A stretch of DNA of 46,469 bases, from assembly GCA_041920275.1 (NCBI GenBank), contig JAYRSE010000011.1:1-46469 (forward strand), read 5' to 3'. The notes below the pieces were generated by a model, which was not told the origin of the DNA, did no database searches, and was given only the letters and a program-made list of their open reading frames with translations. This document shows positions 25,359 through 33,088 of this stretch, piece after piece. Each line of letters begins with the position of its first letter. Position 1 is the first letter of the stretch. Position numbers and translations under genes: made by a program. The DNA is from UBA12088 sp041920275 (lineage in GTDB: Bacteria > Patescibacteriota > Minisyncoccia > Phycocordibacterales > UBA12088).

Positions 25359-25973
25359 TCACTCGATACAGGTTCCACCACCATACCCGTAACCCCATGC
25401 ATACGGCTTTCCGGAGCATGGCGCACCGCCAAGGCGCACACCGAAGTATACAAGGTCGGCGATGCGTTCGTACAGGTAGAGAGCCGTCTCATCACTTGAA
25501 AGACCGGTCCTTCGTTTGATGTTCTCCAAGTCTTCGAGTGCGTATGTGAGAATGCCGTCTCGGAGCGCATTGTCCGCACGCAAACGACCCGCATAGCCGC
25601 CTTCTCCCACGTGGTATGCTCGGTCGTGGGCGATGCAGAGGTCTTCGAACGGGATACGTTTTGTGTCGAAGTATCGTGCGTCGATATCGGTAAAGAGTCG
25701 AGAAAGCCCTTTGATCGATGTGTTCCAAGCGCTCGAGATATTGCCGGAACAACCGTCGGATGTGAATGGCTCGATCGATACGGCCTCTTTCGTGCGGGTG
25801 AGGAGGAGCATGCCGCGTTGTTCGGAGATCGGGTCGATCGTCAACGTTCGACGATGCACATGTGTCCCCAAAAGGGTGATCGCAACGAGGACGGTTAGCA
25901 GAAGTGCGAGCGTGCGCGGTTTTAGCATTATTTTACGATTCAATCGAGCGTCATTCATAAGCGAGTCGCTCAT
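25359..25973 (-). CDS. Membrane-anchored protein with phospholipase-A2-like Cys/His-Asp motif
   Basis: 204 residues with one N-terminal anchor (about 20-37). The exported domain has DGCSG (73-77), PFEDLCIAHDRAYH (108-121) and ADNALRDGI (133-141). The layout C...C-x-x-HD-x-x-Y plus a downstream Asp recalls secreted phospholipase A2 (CCxxHD, Ca-loop upstream). Later cysteines (APCSG, GGTCIE) could pair with it. I infer a PLA2-fold lipase or a derivative; no experimental family name is certain. It is followed 30 nt later by the PAP2 gene on the same strand, giving a possible lipid-metabolism pair. Confidence 0.6.
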   Translation of the reverse strand: MSDSLMNDARLNRKIMLKPRTLALLLTVLVAITLLGTHVHRRTLTIDPISEQRGMLLLTRTKEAVSIEPFTSDGCSGNISSAWNTSIKGLSRLFTDIDARYFDTKRIPFEDLCIAHDRAYHVGEGGYAGRLRADNALRDGILTYALEDLENIKRRTGLSSDETALYLYERIADLVYFGVRLGGAPCSGKPYAWGYGYGGGTCIE

Positions 25974-26076
25974 TCAGTATACCATTGCGTGGTTGGAACG
26001 GTATCGGTTCGAAGTGGCGTGTGCGGGTTTTCCACGGGCAGTGAATGAATGATCATGCCATGGTACACTCATTCTC

Positions 26077-26601
26077 ATGGCACATCGACCGTTTCCGCTA
26101 TCGGCGATCATCGTACTGCTGTTTGCACTTTCACTTGGCGCCGCTTCGCTCTGGTATCGCGACATGAGGGATGCACCGGGTGCTGTGGGTACTCTCGCTA
26201 CCTCGAGCGGGGATCGGCCGGCAGTATGGGGAAGGCTCGTTTCGCTCGGTGTTGGCGACGCGGTTGTACGTGCGGAAGTGGTGATCGACCCCGTCGATCG
26301 TCGTCGCGGGCTTTCGGGGCGTACATCGCTCGCCGCGGATACCGGCATGCTGTTCGTGTTTCCCGACATCGATACGTATGGCATATGGATGCCGAACATG
26401 CATTTCGCGATCGATATTCTGTGGCTTGACGACGGTCTGCGCGTAGTCGATCTTCAAGAGGGGGCGACGCCGGAGTCGTACCCGCGCGTGTTCACCCCGC
26501 GTACGCCGGCTCGCTACGTGCTTGAGGTGCGCGAGGGCTTTGTACGCGATCGGGGAGTACAGGTGGGAGATGTGGTCACGGTACTGAACGATGCACCGTG
26601 A
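26077..26601 (+). CDS. DUF192 family protein, membrane-anchored
   Basis: 174 residues. An N-terminal signal or anchor at about 8-25 precedes the DUF192 domain with its usual signatures: RRGLSGRTSL, DTGMLFVF, YGIWMPNMHFAIDILWLD, then PESYPRVFTP and ARYVLEVREGF. Length and order are normal. The domain is widespread and small, with a beta-rich fold; no biochemical role is established. A TACACT box ends 7 nt before the ATG. It lies directly upstream of rnpB. Confidence 0.92.
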   Translation: MAHRPFPLSAIIVLLFALSLGAASLWYRDMRDAPGAVGTLATSSGDRPAVWGRLVSLGVGDAVVRAEVVIDPVDRRRGLSGRTSLAADTGMLFVFPDIDTYGIWMPNMHFAIDILWLDDGLRVVDLQEGATPESYPRVFTPRTPARYVLEVREGFVRDRGVQVGDVVTVLNDAP

Positions 26602-26636
26602 CGTACCGCGAGCGTGCTTGACCAAACGAAAAAACA

Positions 26637-26665
26637 TTGTCTTTGGTGTGCAGGTATGCTACGCT
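26637..26665 (+). promoter_or_regulatory. Promoter of rnpB
   Basis: TTGTCT at 26637-26642, a 17-nt spacer and TACGCT at 26660-26665. The predicted start about 7 nt downstream coincides with the first base of helix P1 of the RNA. Confidence 0.65.
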
Positions 26666-26733
26666 GTTTCTGCTCCTGCCGGACAGGCGCGCTTCGTTTC
26701 GGCGAAGTGAGGAAAGTCCGGGCACGCAGACCG

Positions 26734-26861
26734 CTTACACCTCACGCCGTTCGGTTAAGAAGAGCATGGGTATCAAGAATGAGTATGAGTCACGAAGTCT
26801 GTGCGTACTCATCCTAATTCCAGTAACTTATTCTTTTGTGCCGAGCCGTGCGAGGTGTAAG
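26734..26861 (+). repeat. rnpB arm 1, homologous to arm 2
   Basis: A 128-nt arm closed by CTTACACCTC / GAGGTGTAAG. An internal ATGAGTA/TACTCAT pair forms an inner hairpin. Its 5' half matches arm 2 closely (29-nt core at 26762-26790, 25 of 29 identical). Confidence 0.75.
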
Positions 26862-27047
26862 TGGCAAGGGTAGCGGGTAACACCCGTCCGGAGCGATCCG
26901 CGAGGTGCGAACAGTGACGCCCGACCCGAAAGGGAACGGCATCCGACTCTGTAAGGGGACGGATGAACCTCCGTATATTCCCGAGTTTTCGGGCGAAGTC
27001 GGAGGATGAAACGGCTAAATCCTTACCCGCGTGCAAGGCCGTACCGT

Positions 27048-27181
27048 CACTTGCACCTCATGGTGTTCGGTGAAGCGGAGCATGAGTGACAGGAATGAGT
27101 ATGAGTTGCGACGAAGCGTGAGCTCGCTCGTGGTAATACTAAACACTCATGTTTCGTGTCGAGCCTCATGAGGTGCAAGTG
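27048..27181 (+). repeat. rnpB arm 2, homologous to arm 1
   Basis: A 134-nt arm closed by a perfect 15-bp stem (CACTTGCACCTCATG and its complement). Inner CATGAGTG/CACTCATG pairs continue the helix. Core 27078-27106 matches arm 1 at 26762-26790. Confidence 0.75.
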
Positions 27182-27284
27182 CGGAGAGCCGCTCGAGTTC
27201 GTCGGCAACGACGTTCCCAGATACATGCTTGTCGTGTGCACAATAGCGTGCACATACAGAACCCGGCTTACAGGCAGGAGCCCG

Positions 27285-27314
27285 ACACGACCCGCGCAAG
27301 CGGGTTGTGTTTTG
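27285..27314 (+). terminator. rnpB terminator
   Basis: An 11-bp stem ACACGACCCGC / GCGGGTTGTGT with GCAA loop, followed by TTTTG, just after helix P1. Confidence 0.85.
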
Positions 27315-27339
27315 TGTGCATGCATGGTACGCATAGAGC

Positions 27340-27723
27340 ATGGATTGGGAAAAGTACATCGAGGACGGTGTGCGTGCACTGCCGGAGCGCTTTCGAGAGA
27401 AGATCCGCAACGTTGCGATCCTGCTTGAGGATGAGCCGAGCGAAGCGGTGCGGCATGAGCAGGGTCTTGCTCCGGACGAAACGCTCTTGGGGCTCTACCA
27501 AGGGATACCGCTTTCCGAGCGGGGTGACGGCTATGGGGTGGGCGCGACTCTGCCCGATACGATCACGATATACAGGCGACCCACGCTCGAAGAGGCGAAA
27601 GATACCGACGGCGATGTGGCGCGCATCGTACGCGAGACGATATGGCACGAGTTTGGACATTACTTTGGACTCGATGAAGATGAAGTGCGTTCACGCGAGG
27701 AGAGGCGCAACTGCTCCGATTAA
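27340..27723 (+). CDS. Minimal zinc metallopeptidase (Zincin_1 / DUF1025 type)
   Basis: 127 residues. The zinc motif HEFGHYFGLDE is at about 103-113 (HExxH plus downstream Asp/Glu), and the N-terminal region has FREKIRNVAILLEDEP and LLGLYQGIPLSER, both typical of the short Zincin_1 family. It is complete in length for the family. The family is widespread, cytoplasmic and functionally uncharacterised. ATG 26 nt after the rnpB terminator. A GC-rich inverted repeat (GAGGAG...GGCGC against GCGCCTCCTC) spans the stop codon and may end the transcript. Confidence 0.88.
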   Translation: MDWEKYIEDGVRALPERFREKIRNVAILLEDEPSEAVRHEQGLAPDETLLGLYQGIPLSERGDGYGVGATLPDTITIYRRPTLEEAKDTDGDVARIVRETIWHEFGHYFGLDEDEVRSREERRNCSD

Positions 27724-27740
27724 AAGCGCCTCCTCGCGCA
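27692..27740 (+). terminator. Inverted repeat spanning the zincin stop
   Basis: CGCGAGGAG with GGCGC on the left arm and GCGCC with CTCCTCGCG on the right arm, enclosing the stop codon at 27721-27723. No T-tract follows, so termination is uncertain. Confidence 0.45.
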
Positions 27741-27807
27741 CCACGGAGGAGTGCCGTCGATCGTTTCAGAAGATCGTCAAGCGGTTAGTTTGTCACGACG
27801 ACATGTA

Positions 27808-27836
27808 TTGACCTTTGTCCATTGATGTGCTTTAAT
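27808..27836 (+). promoter_or_regulatory. Promoter of the barrel-protein gene
   Basis: TTGACC at 27808-27813, a 17-nt spacer, and TTTAAT at 27831-27836, 50 nt before the ATG, which is itself preceded by GGAAGGAG. Confidence 0.75.
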
Positions 27837-27886
27837 TGCATGCAGATTCAACAATTGACTCCACGTGTTGTGGAAGGAGTGGCATC

Positions 27887-28621
27887 ATGCACGTCGCATC
27901 CCGTCTTCTTAGTATGTTCTTCATGTTCAGCGTTCTTCCCACGCTGAACGCTCAGGCCGCAGAAATTTCGGTCGATCTCGAATGGCGAAGTCGTTATGTC
28001 TTCGATCCCGCGACCGTGGTCGTTGATCGGCCGGTCGGAGTGGTGAACTTGCATCTCAACTGGGAGAGTGGCTGGTACGTGAATACCTGGCATGCGGCCG
28101 AAGTGGGCAACGTGATGGTGGAAGGTGATTACACCGTCGGCTATCTCTGGACCGTATTGGACGACTCCTGGTCGATCGACCTGTCCCTCAGCTATTATGA
28201 CGTGAACAGGATCGGTAGTTTTGGGGATGGAGACCTCTTGGTGCCGATCGGCCACATTGCGTATGTCCTGCCGGACGGTTTCGTTCCGTTCGGAGGCACT
28301 GTCACGGTACAGGGAACGTTCGAATGGTACTCGTACCTCGGTGACCTCACCGATCTCGGGTATGAGGCTTCGGATGGCTTCATAACCTACGGAGGGGTTG
28401 AGGGAGACTGGCCTCTGTTCCCCGGGGTCAACCTGACTGTTGGTGCCGACTACGGATACGCGACCATCGACGGGTATGATGGCGAGTTCCAAAAGGTCCG
28501 ATGCGGAATGACCTGGACGATAACGGATCAAACTGGAATTCAATTATCGTACGACCATCGTTTCGGTTCTATGGCCGAATCGGAAGGCGTGTGGACCGTA
28601 GGGGTCTCGCACACATTCTAA
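27887..28621 (+). CDS. Exported beta-barrel-like protein (TorF/porin-like pattern)
   Basis: 244 residues from the ATG at 27887 (SD GGAAGGAG 7 nt upstream; an open frame runs up to 27836). A signal peptide ends near NAQAA, residue 24. The mature chain is almost entirely alternating polar/aromatic-hydrophobic strands: VDLEWRSRYVFDP, LHLNWESGWYVNTWHAAEV, SWSIDLSLSYYDVN, VQGTFEWYSYLG, LTVGADYGYATID, IQLSYDHRFGS. It ends in VGVSHTF, a C-terminal Phe strand like the BAM signal of outer-membrane proteins. This resembles TorF-type putative porins of Gram-negative bacteria. CPR cells are thought to lack an outer membrane, so the location is puzzling. Assignment is from pattern only. Confidence 0.65.
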   Translation: MHVASRLLSMFFMFSVLPTLNAQAAEISVDLEWRSRYVFDPATVVVDRPVGVVNLHLNWESGWYVNTWHAAEVGNVMVEGDYTVGYLWTVLDDSWSIDLSLSYYDVNRIGSFGDGDLLVPIGHIAYVLPDGFVPFGGTVTVQGTFEWYSYLGDLTDLGYEASDGFITYGGVEGDWPLFPGVNLTVGADYGYATIDGYDGEFQKVRCGMTWTITDQTGIQLSYDHRFGSMAESEGVWTVGVSHTF

Positions 28622-28973
28622 AGGTCAAAAAGGAACGGCCGGGCAGCGGATGCTCGGCCGTGTGCAGTGAGAGAGTTGAGAATATTGACCTTGGTACCAT
28701 ACGCATGCGGATGATAGTCAGAGCACCTATTTTTGTTCTTCCCGAATGGATATCGGTCATGGAGACGAAGTTGGCGTTTAATTGGGATAATTGGGGGATC
28801 AAATATGGAAAACCGCTCACACTCAATCCACGCTTTTCAAGGGTCACCGCTCTGGCGGACGATACGCCCTCCTTCGGCACTTGTGTCGATATGCGGGTGT
28901 CGGCACCAAGTGACAGCCCCAAAAAAGCGACCTCGCGGTCGCCTTTTTGTTTTTTCGTTGCTTCGTATTCGTC
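28622..28973. other. Intergenic 352 bp with two hairpins, no gene
   Basis: A hairpin CGGCCGGGCA / TGCTCGGCCG lies at about 28637-28661 after the barrel gene. No credible coding frame or RNA gene was seen between it and the terminator at 28921-28956. Confidence 0.5.
28921..28956. terminator. Terminator downstream of rpsA, bidirectional
   Basis: A 6-bp GC stem GCGACC / GGTCGC with TCGC loop, flanked by A6 on one side and CTTTTTGTTTTTTC on the other. It serves plus-strand transcripts, and also rpsA, whose stop is at 28974. Confidence 0.8.
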
Positions 28974-30107
28974 CTACGCCTCGACCTGCGCCTGCTTGAA
29001 GCTCAGGGTCATGCGATGGTTCGCGGGGTCGAAGAGTGTGATCTTGAACTTGTAGTTCTTGCCGATCTCAAGGGTCTTGCGCAGGTCCTCGACGCTGGGG
29101 AACTCACTGATGTGTACCAGACCCGCAACGCCTTCCTCGATGGAACCGAGCGCGCCGTGCTTGTTGTACTTGATGATCACCGCGTCGACGACTTGGTCCT
29201 TCTTGAACTGGGTGGACGCCGACTTCCACGGGTCCTCCTTCAAGGCCTTGATCGAAAGGGACACCTTGCCGTCCTTTATCTCGATCACCTTCACATTCAC
29301 TTTCTCACCCACCTTGTAGAGCATCTTGGGATTCTCGACGAGGCCCCAATCGAGCTCGGAAATATGTACGAGCCCCTCAAGGCCGTCCTGGATCTTCACG
29401 AATACACCGAACTCGACGGCGCCGGTCACCTCACCCTGTACCACATCACCAACGGCGAACGCTCCGCGCACGCCGGTCTCTTTTGCGGCCTGCGGTCCGC
29501 GCTCGCTGAAGATCAGTTTACCTTCTTGTGCATCCGCGGTAATGATGATCACGTGCAGCTTTTCGCCGACGAGCTTGCGAAGTTCGTCGAGGATCTTTGC
29601 TTTGTCGCCATCTTCGACGCGCGGGTAATGGTCGGGCTTGAGCTGACTTGCAGGCAAAAAGCCGCTGATACCTTGCCATTCGAGCATGAGGCCGCCCTTG
29701 TTCGCCTCCTTGACCGCAAGTTCGAAGACCGTACCTTGATTGACCGCCTTTTCCGCGTCGGCCCATATGAGTGCTTGGCGCGCCTCCATGAGCGAGAGCT
29801 CGAGGTAACCCTCCGGATGATCGGTGGATACCACTTTCGCCGCGATCGTATCACCGATCTTGACGCGACGGAGAATGTCACTTGCCGCGTTGAATTCACG
29901 ACCGTAAATGATACCCGCACCGAATGGGTGCAGTTCCACGAATACCTTTTGCTTTCCGATCGAGATCACCGGACCCTCGACCATACTGCCTTCCTTGGGG
30001 AAGGAAGGTATCTCCGCCAATTTCGCGTCCATGTACGGATCGCTCCGGACCGTTCGTGTCTTTTCATCTTCCTGTGTCGTATCGACGACGTTCGTTTGTG
30101 TGTTCAT
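28974..30107 (-). CDS. rpsA: Ribosomal protein bS1 with four S1 domains
   Basis: 377 residues from the ATG at 30107 (MNTQTNVVDTTQEDEKTR). Four S1 (OB-fold) domains at about 40-107, 125-190, 205-275 and 290-365. The third is closest to consensus (GEVTGAVEFGVFVKIQDG, then LEGLVHISELDW). The fourth has a recognisable LVHISEF. The first two are degenerate, as in bS1 of many small genomes. S1 helps mRNA bind the 30S subunit, notably mRNAs with weak Shine-Dalgarno sites. The open frame continues to 30350 upstream, but that extension lacks S1-like sequence and the gap 30108-30348 is better read as 5' leader plus divergent promoters with xseA. Confidence 0.92.
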   Translation of the reverse strand: MNTQTNVVDTTQEDEKTRTVRSDPYMDAKLAEIPSFPKEGSMVEGPVISIGKQKVFVELHPFGAGIIYGREFNAASDILRRVKIGDTIAAKVVSTDHPEGYLELSLMEARQALIWADAEKAVNQGTVFELAVKEANKGGLMLEWQGISGFLPASQLKPDHYPRVEDGDKAKILDELRKLVGEKLHVIIITADAQEGKLIFSERGPQAAKETGVRGAFAVGDVVQGEVTGAVEFGVFVKIQDGLEGLVHISELDWGLVENPKMLYKVGEKVNVKVIEIKDGKVSLSIKALKEDPWKSASTQFKKDQVVDAVIIKYNKHGALGSIEEGVAGLVHISEFPSVEDLRKTLEIGKNYKFKITLFDPANHRMTLSFKQAQVEA

Positions 30108-30348
30108 ATTTCGGAGTACCGCTTTCGGTACAAAAAAACCGCCGAAGGGTTTGCATGCTTTCGCACGGACGAAACACAATGCAAGGTTACCTCCCAGCGC
30201 TACCCCTTGCGGGGTGTGCTTGTAATACCGCCACTGTACGCCATGAAGGGCGTTTTGTAAAGGGTTCGTGGCGGCATGATGGGTGTGTGCTGCGTCCCCG
30301 CGTTGCCGTGCAATGAGTGTGGTATAGTGTAGGGTATCAAGTTTGCCC

Positions 30349-31683
30349 ATGGATCACCCGCTACTCGAACAACTTTCCGAAAAGGTCTTCACCGTTTCCG
30401 AGTACTTGGAGCTCGTGAACGGCCTGCTCACCCCTCTTGTGGTCGAGGTGGAGGGAGAGGTGAGCGATCTCAAGGTGTTGCCGCAGTGGACCTTTTTCTC
30501 TCTCAAGGATACGGAGGACGGTTCGATCCTTCGATGCGGCATGCACTCGGCCGTCTATCGGCGTATCGGCGTGCTCCTTGAGGACGGCATGCGCATCAAG
30601 GTGTACGGGTACGGCAAGCTGGCGGGCAAGAGCGGCAACTTCGGCTTCTGGGTCTCAAAAATCGAGCCGGTGGGGGAGGGTGCCCTGCGCCGCGCATATG
30701 AGCTTTTGCTCAAGCGGCTTTCGGAAGAGGGGCTCTTTGTACGGAAACGGGACCTGCCTCCGTTCATCTCACATATCGGCGTTATTTCAAGCCGAAACGG
30801 TGTGGTGCTGCAGGACCTGCGCAACAACCTGCGCAAGCTCGGCATTCGTATCGACTTTCTCCATTCGGGGGTGGAAGGGCCGGATAGCGCGGGAGAGCTT
30901 GTGCGTGCGATCGAGCATTTTACCCACGTCACCGATGCGCCGGAGGTCCTTGTGCTTATCCGTGGTGGCGGGTCGCTCGAAAGCCTGCAGGGTTTCAACA
31001 ACGAAGCGGTGTGTCGCGCAATATTCGCCGCGCCGATGCCGGTTTTGGTGGGTATCGGCCACGACGTCGACGCGCCCATTGCGACATTGGTGGCGGATTG
31101 GAGCGCGAGTACGCCGACCGCGGTCGCGCATGTCATAAACGATTCATGGGCGCCGCTCACCGACCGGGTGCCGATGCTCGCGTTGCGGATCAGCGGGCGC
31201 TTCGGGTCGCGTATCCGAAGCGCCACGTATGCACTTCCGCACACGGTGGAGCGCATCTCAGCACGCATGATGCACCGCGTACGCACGCTCTCGCATCGGG
31301 TCGAGATAGCTTCGCGCAGTGCGGAATATGCGGTCGCGCAGGTCGTTCAGCGTTTCCGCGCTCATGAACAGGCGCTCTCGTTCGCTCTGAGACGCATTCC
31401 GCTCCATCTGCGTGAGAACGAGCGTGCGGTGCTGCTTGCGCTCAAGCGGGCTGTTGCGGCCCTGCGAGCGGGTATCGAGACGATGGGGCGTACCATCGTG
31501 GAACGCGAACGTTTACTCGAGGCGCGCGATCCTGAGCGGGTGCTTGCACGTGGGTATGCGCTCGTGCAGGGGCCGTCCGGCGCACTGGTGCGCGATGTTG
31601 CCGATGTTGAGGTCGGACAATCGGTACGAACGCGCCTCCATAAGGGCACTGTACACAGCACGATCACCGCGAAGGAATACTAG
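30349..31683 (+). CDS. xseA: Exodeoxyribonuclease VII large subunit
   Basis: Degrades single-stranded DNA to oligonucleotides as a complex with XseB. 444 residues from the ATG at 30349. Order: N-terminal OB domain (FTVSEYLELVNGLL, VEGEVSDLKVLPQWTFFSL), then the catalytic core with IGVISSRNGVVLQDL, VLVLIRGGGSLESLQGFNNE and VGIGHDVDAPIATLVAD, then the SASTPTAVAH transition to a helical/coiled-coil region of about 130 residues, and a C-terminal ERVLARGYALV segment. All family signatures are present. xseB follows 42 nt later. Confidence 0.95.
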   Translation: MDHPLLEQLSEKVFTVSEYLELVNGLLTPLVVEVEGEVSDLKVLPQWTFFSLKDTEDGSILRCGMHSAVYRRIGVLLEDGMRIKVYGYGKLAGKSGNFGFWVSKIEPVGEGALRRAYELLLKRLSEEGLFVRKRDLPPFISHIGVISSRNGVVLQDLRNNLRKLGIRIDFLHSGVEGPDSAGELVRAIEHFTHVTDAPEVLVLIRGGGSLESLQGFNNEAVCRAIFAAPMPVLVGIGHDVDAPIATLVADWSASTPTAVAHVINDSWAPLTDRVPMLALRISGRFGSRIRSATYALPHTVERISARMMHRVRTLSHRVEIASRSAEYAVAQVVQRFRAHEQALSFALRRIPLHLRENERAVLLALKRAVAALRAGIETMGRTIVERERLLEARDPERVLARGYALVQGPSGALVRDVADVEVGQSVRTRLHKGTVHSTITAKEY

Positions 31684-31725
31684 TATAAATACCGGCATTT
31701 ATATGGTAATTAATGATCACGATCT

Positions 31726-31926
31726 ATGTCACAAGACACCATACGTACGCAATTGAAGAAGCTCGAGGAGATCGCAGCGTGGTTCGAAAAGGACGACGAC
31801 TTCGACGTCGAGGAAGGACTGAAGAAGGTGAAGGAGGGAGCCGAGCTGGTGAAAAAGCTTAAGGCGAGGATCAAGGAGGTGGAGAACGAGTTCCGCGAAC
31901 TCGAGGCCGATCTCAAGAGCGACTAG
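31726..31926 (+). CDS. xseB: Exodeoxyribonuclease VII small subunit
   Basis: 66 residues, starting MSQDTIRTQLKKLEEIAAWF, then DDFDVEEGLKKVKEGAELVKK, the usual LExxxxxLExGxxxL-type helical hairpin of XseB with DVEEGL as the signature. It is predominantly coiled coil and binds XseA in the same operon. The last 4 nt overlap the 3' end of miaA on the opposite strand. Confidence 0.9.
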   Translation: MSQDTIRTQLKKLEEIAAWFEKDDDFDVEEGLKKVKEGAELVKKLKARIKEVENEFRELEADLKSD

Positions 31927-32837
31927 GTTTGTCGAAATGAGATGGAGCTTCGGTCATGGATACCGGCAAGTGCGTCGTCCGCGCACAGATACCATGCGAC
32001 GTCCCCGTACCGCTTGAGCCAGGTGAGCTGGCGCTTGGCGTAGCGACGTACTGAGCGCACGAGGGTGTCGCGCAAGAGTGTCTCGGGGAGTTCGCCGCGC
32101 AGGTACCGGGCACAGATGCGATACTCCATACCGAGCTCGTCGATGCGCTGCCACGACATACCCATGTCGGTGCGCAGTCTCGCGGTCTCGTCGATCAGCC
32201 CCGCGGAAAGTGCGCGATCGAGGCGATCGGCGATGCGCTCCTCGAGGGTCGGGAAGGGTGGGGTAATGCCGATCCATACCAATCGATACGGCGAGTGCTC
32301 GCGGGTGACCACGGGTACTTTTCCGAGCTCGGTTGCCACTTCGATCGCGCGGATGAGTCGGCGAGGATTTTGCGTTTCGATGGTGCGCGCACGCTCGGGG
32401 TCGAGTTCTGTGAGCATTGAGAAAAGTGTGCTTGCATTCATGCGGGCAAGCCGTGCACGAAGCGCGACGTTCGGCTTAACTTGCGGGAACTGCGTGCCGA
32501 AGACGAGTGCGTCGATGTAGAGCCCCGTGCCACCCGCAAGTATCGGCACGGTCCCGCGTTTTCTGCACAGAGCGATCGCATGGAGCGCGTGTCGTCGCCA
32601 CTGTTCGACCGAGAACGAGCGTCGCGGGGATGCAAGGTCAAGACAGTGGTGGGGAATACCGCACATTTCCTCTCGCGTGATCTTTTCCGTGCCGATGTCG
32701 AGCCCACGGTATATTTGCCGCGAGTCGGCGGAAATGACTTCGCCGTCGATGCGCTTCGCCACCTCGACCGCACACCCGCTTTTGCCGCTTGCGGTGGGGC
32801 CGAGTATCACGATGAGCGGTCCGTGGTCTTTCTGCAT
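31923..32837 (-). CDS. miaA: tRNA dimethylallyltransferase
   Basis: Adds an isopentenyl group to A37 of tRNAs reading UNN codons. 304 residues. P-loop GPTASGKS (13-20), ISADSRQIYRGLDIGTEK (37-54, substrate and tRNA-binding signature), then GGTGLYIDAL, RRLIRAIEV, and the C-terminal tRNA-binding RRYAKRQLTWLKR. Complete, normal length. A TATAAA box 7 nt upstream of the ATG and no Shine-Dalgarno suggest a leaderless message. Confidence 0.96.
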   Translation of the reverse strand: MQKDHGPLIVILGPTASGKSGCAVEVAKRIDGEVISADSRQIYRGLDIGTEKITREEMCGIPHHCLDLASPRRSFSVEQWRRHALHAIALCRKRGTVPILAGGTGLYIDALVFGTQFPQVKPNVALRARLARMNASTLFSMLTELDPERARTIETQNPRRLIRAIEVATELGKVPVVTREHSPYRLVWIGITPPFPTLEERIADRLDRALSAGLIDETARLRTDMGMSWQRIDELGMEYRICARYLRGELPETLLRDTLVRSVRRYAKRQLTWLKRYGDVAWYLCADDALAGIHDRSSISFRQT

Positions 32838-33088
32838 GGTGTCTTTATAGCATATGAAACAAGACCCCGCTCATGATCGTTCCGTGTGTGTAAACGGCAC
32901 CGGATACATCTCCCCACCCTTTCACTGCAGATGTAGTCTCGTTCCGGCATCTCGGAGCAGGTATCCTTTATTGCGAGGGTGTTCATTCTATCCAGACTCG
33001 CTCATACCACACGTATCGATCCGGATGGGTAGGCGGCCTTCGTGTAAGTTCCACGGCGGAAATTGGAAGGTCGCTTGTTCCCCGGAGA
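32838..33088. other. Intergenic 251 bp at the composition boundary
   Basis: Between miaA and the S66 peptidase gene, which are on the same strand. No gene, RNA or strong hairpin found. Codon and base usage to the right is visibly less GC-rich, so an island boundary may lie here. Confidence 0.4.

Larger units (their letters stand above)
26670..27285 (+). ncRNA. rnpB: RNase P RNA, unusually large
   Basis: The catalytic RNA that removes tRNA 5' leaders. Conserved pieces are GAGGAAAGTCCGGGC (26709-26723, P4 5' strand), GAAACGGCTAAATCC with GTGCAAGGCC, and ACAGAACCCGGCTTA (27256-27270, P4 3' region). P1 closes with a perfect 9-bp pair, GCTCCTGCC (26672-26680) with GGCAGGAGC (27273-27281). The length of about 615 nt exceeds the usual 350-400 because of two long hairpin arms, 26734-26861 and 27048-27181, whose sequences are related to each other. 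Judged against E. coli RNase P RNA, arm 1 lies shortly after the P4 5' strand and arm 2 after the GCAAGGCC segment, close to where B-type RNAs carry P5.1 and P15.1. Helix naming is inference. Confidence 0.93.

Noticed and set aside
28622..28999. Short open frames between the barrel gene and rpsA
   Set aside because: No ribosome-binding sites, no conserved features, and they cross a strong terminator.
30108..30350. Longer rpsA start
   Set aside because: The extension has no S1-like sequence and overlaps the start of the divergent xseA; the ATG at 30107 fits.
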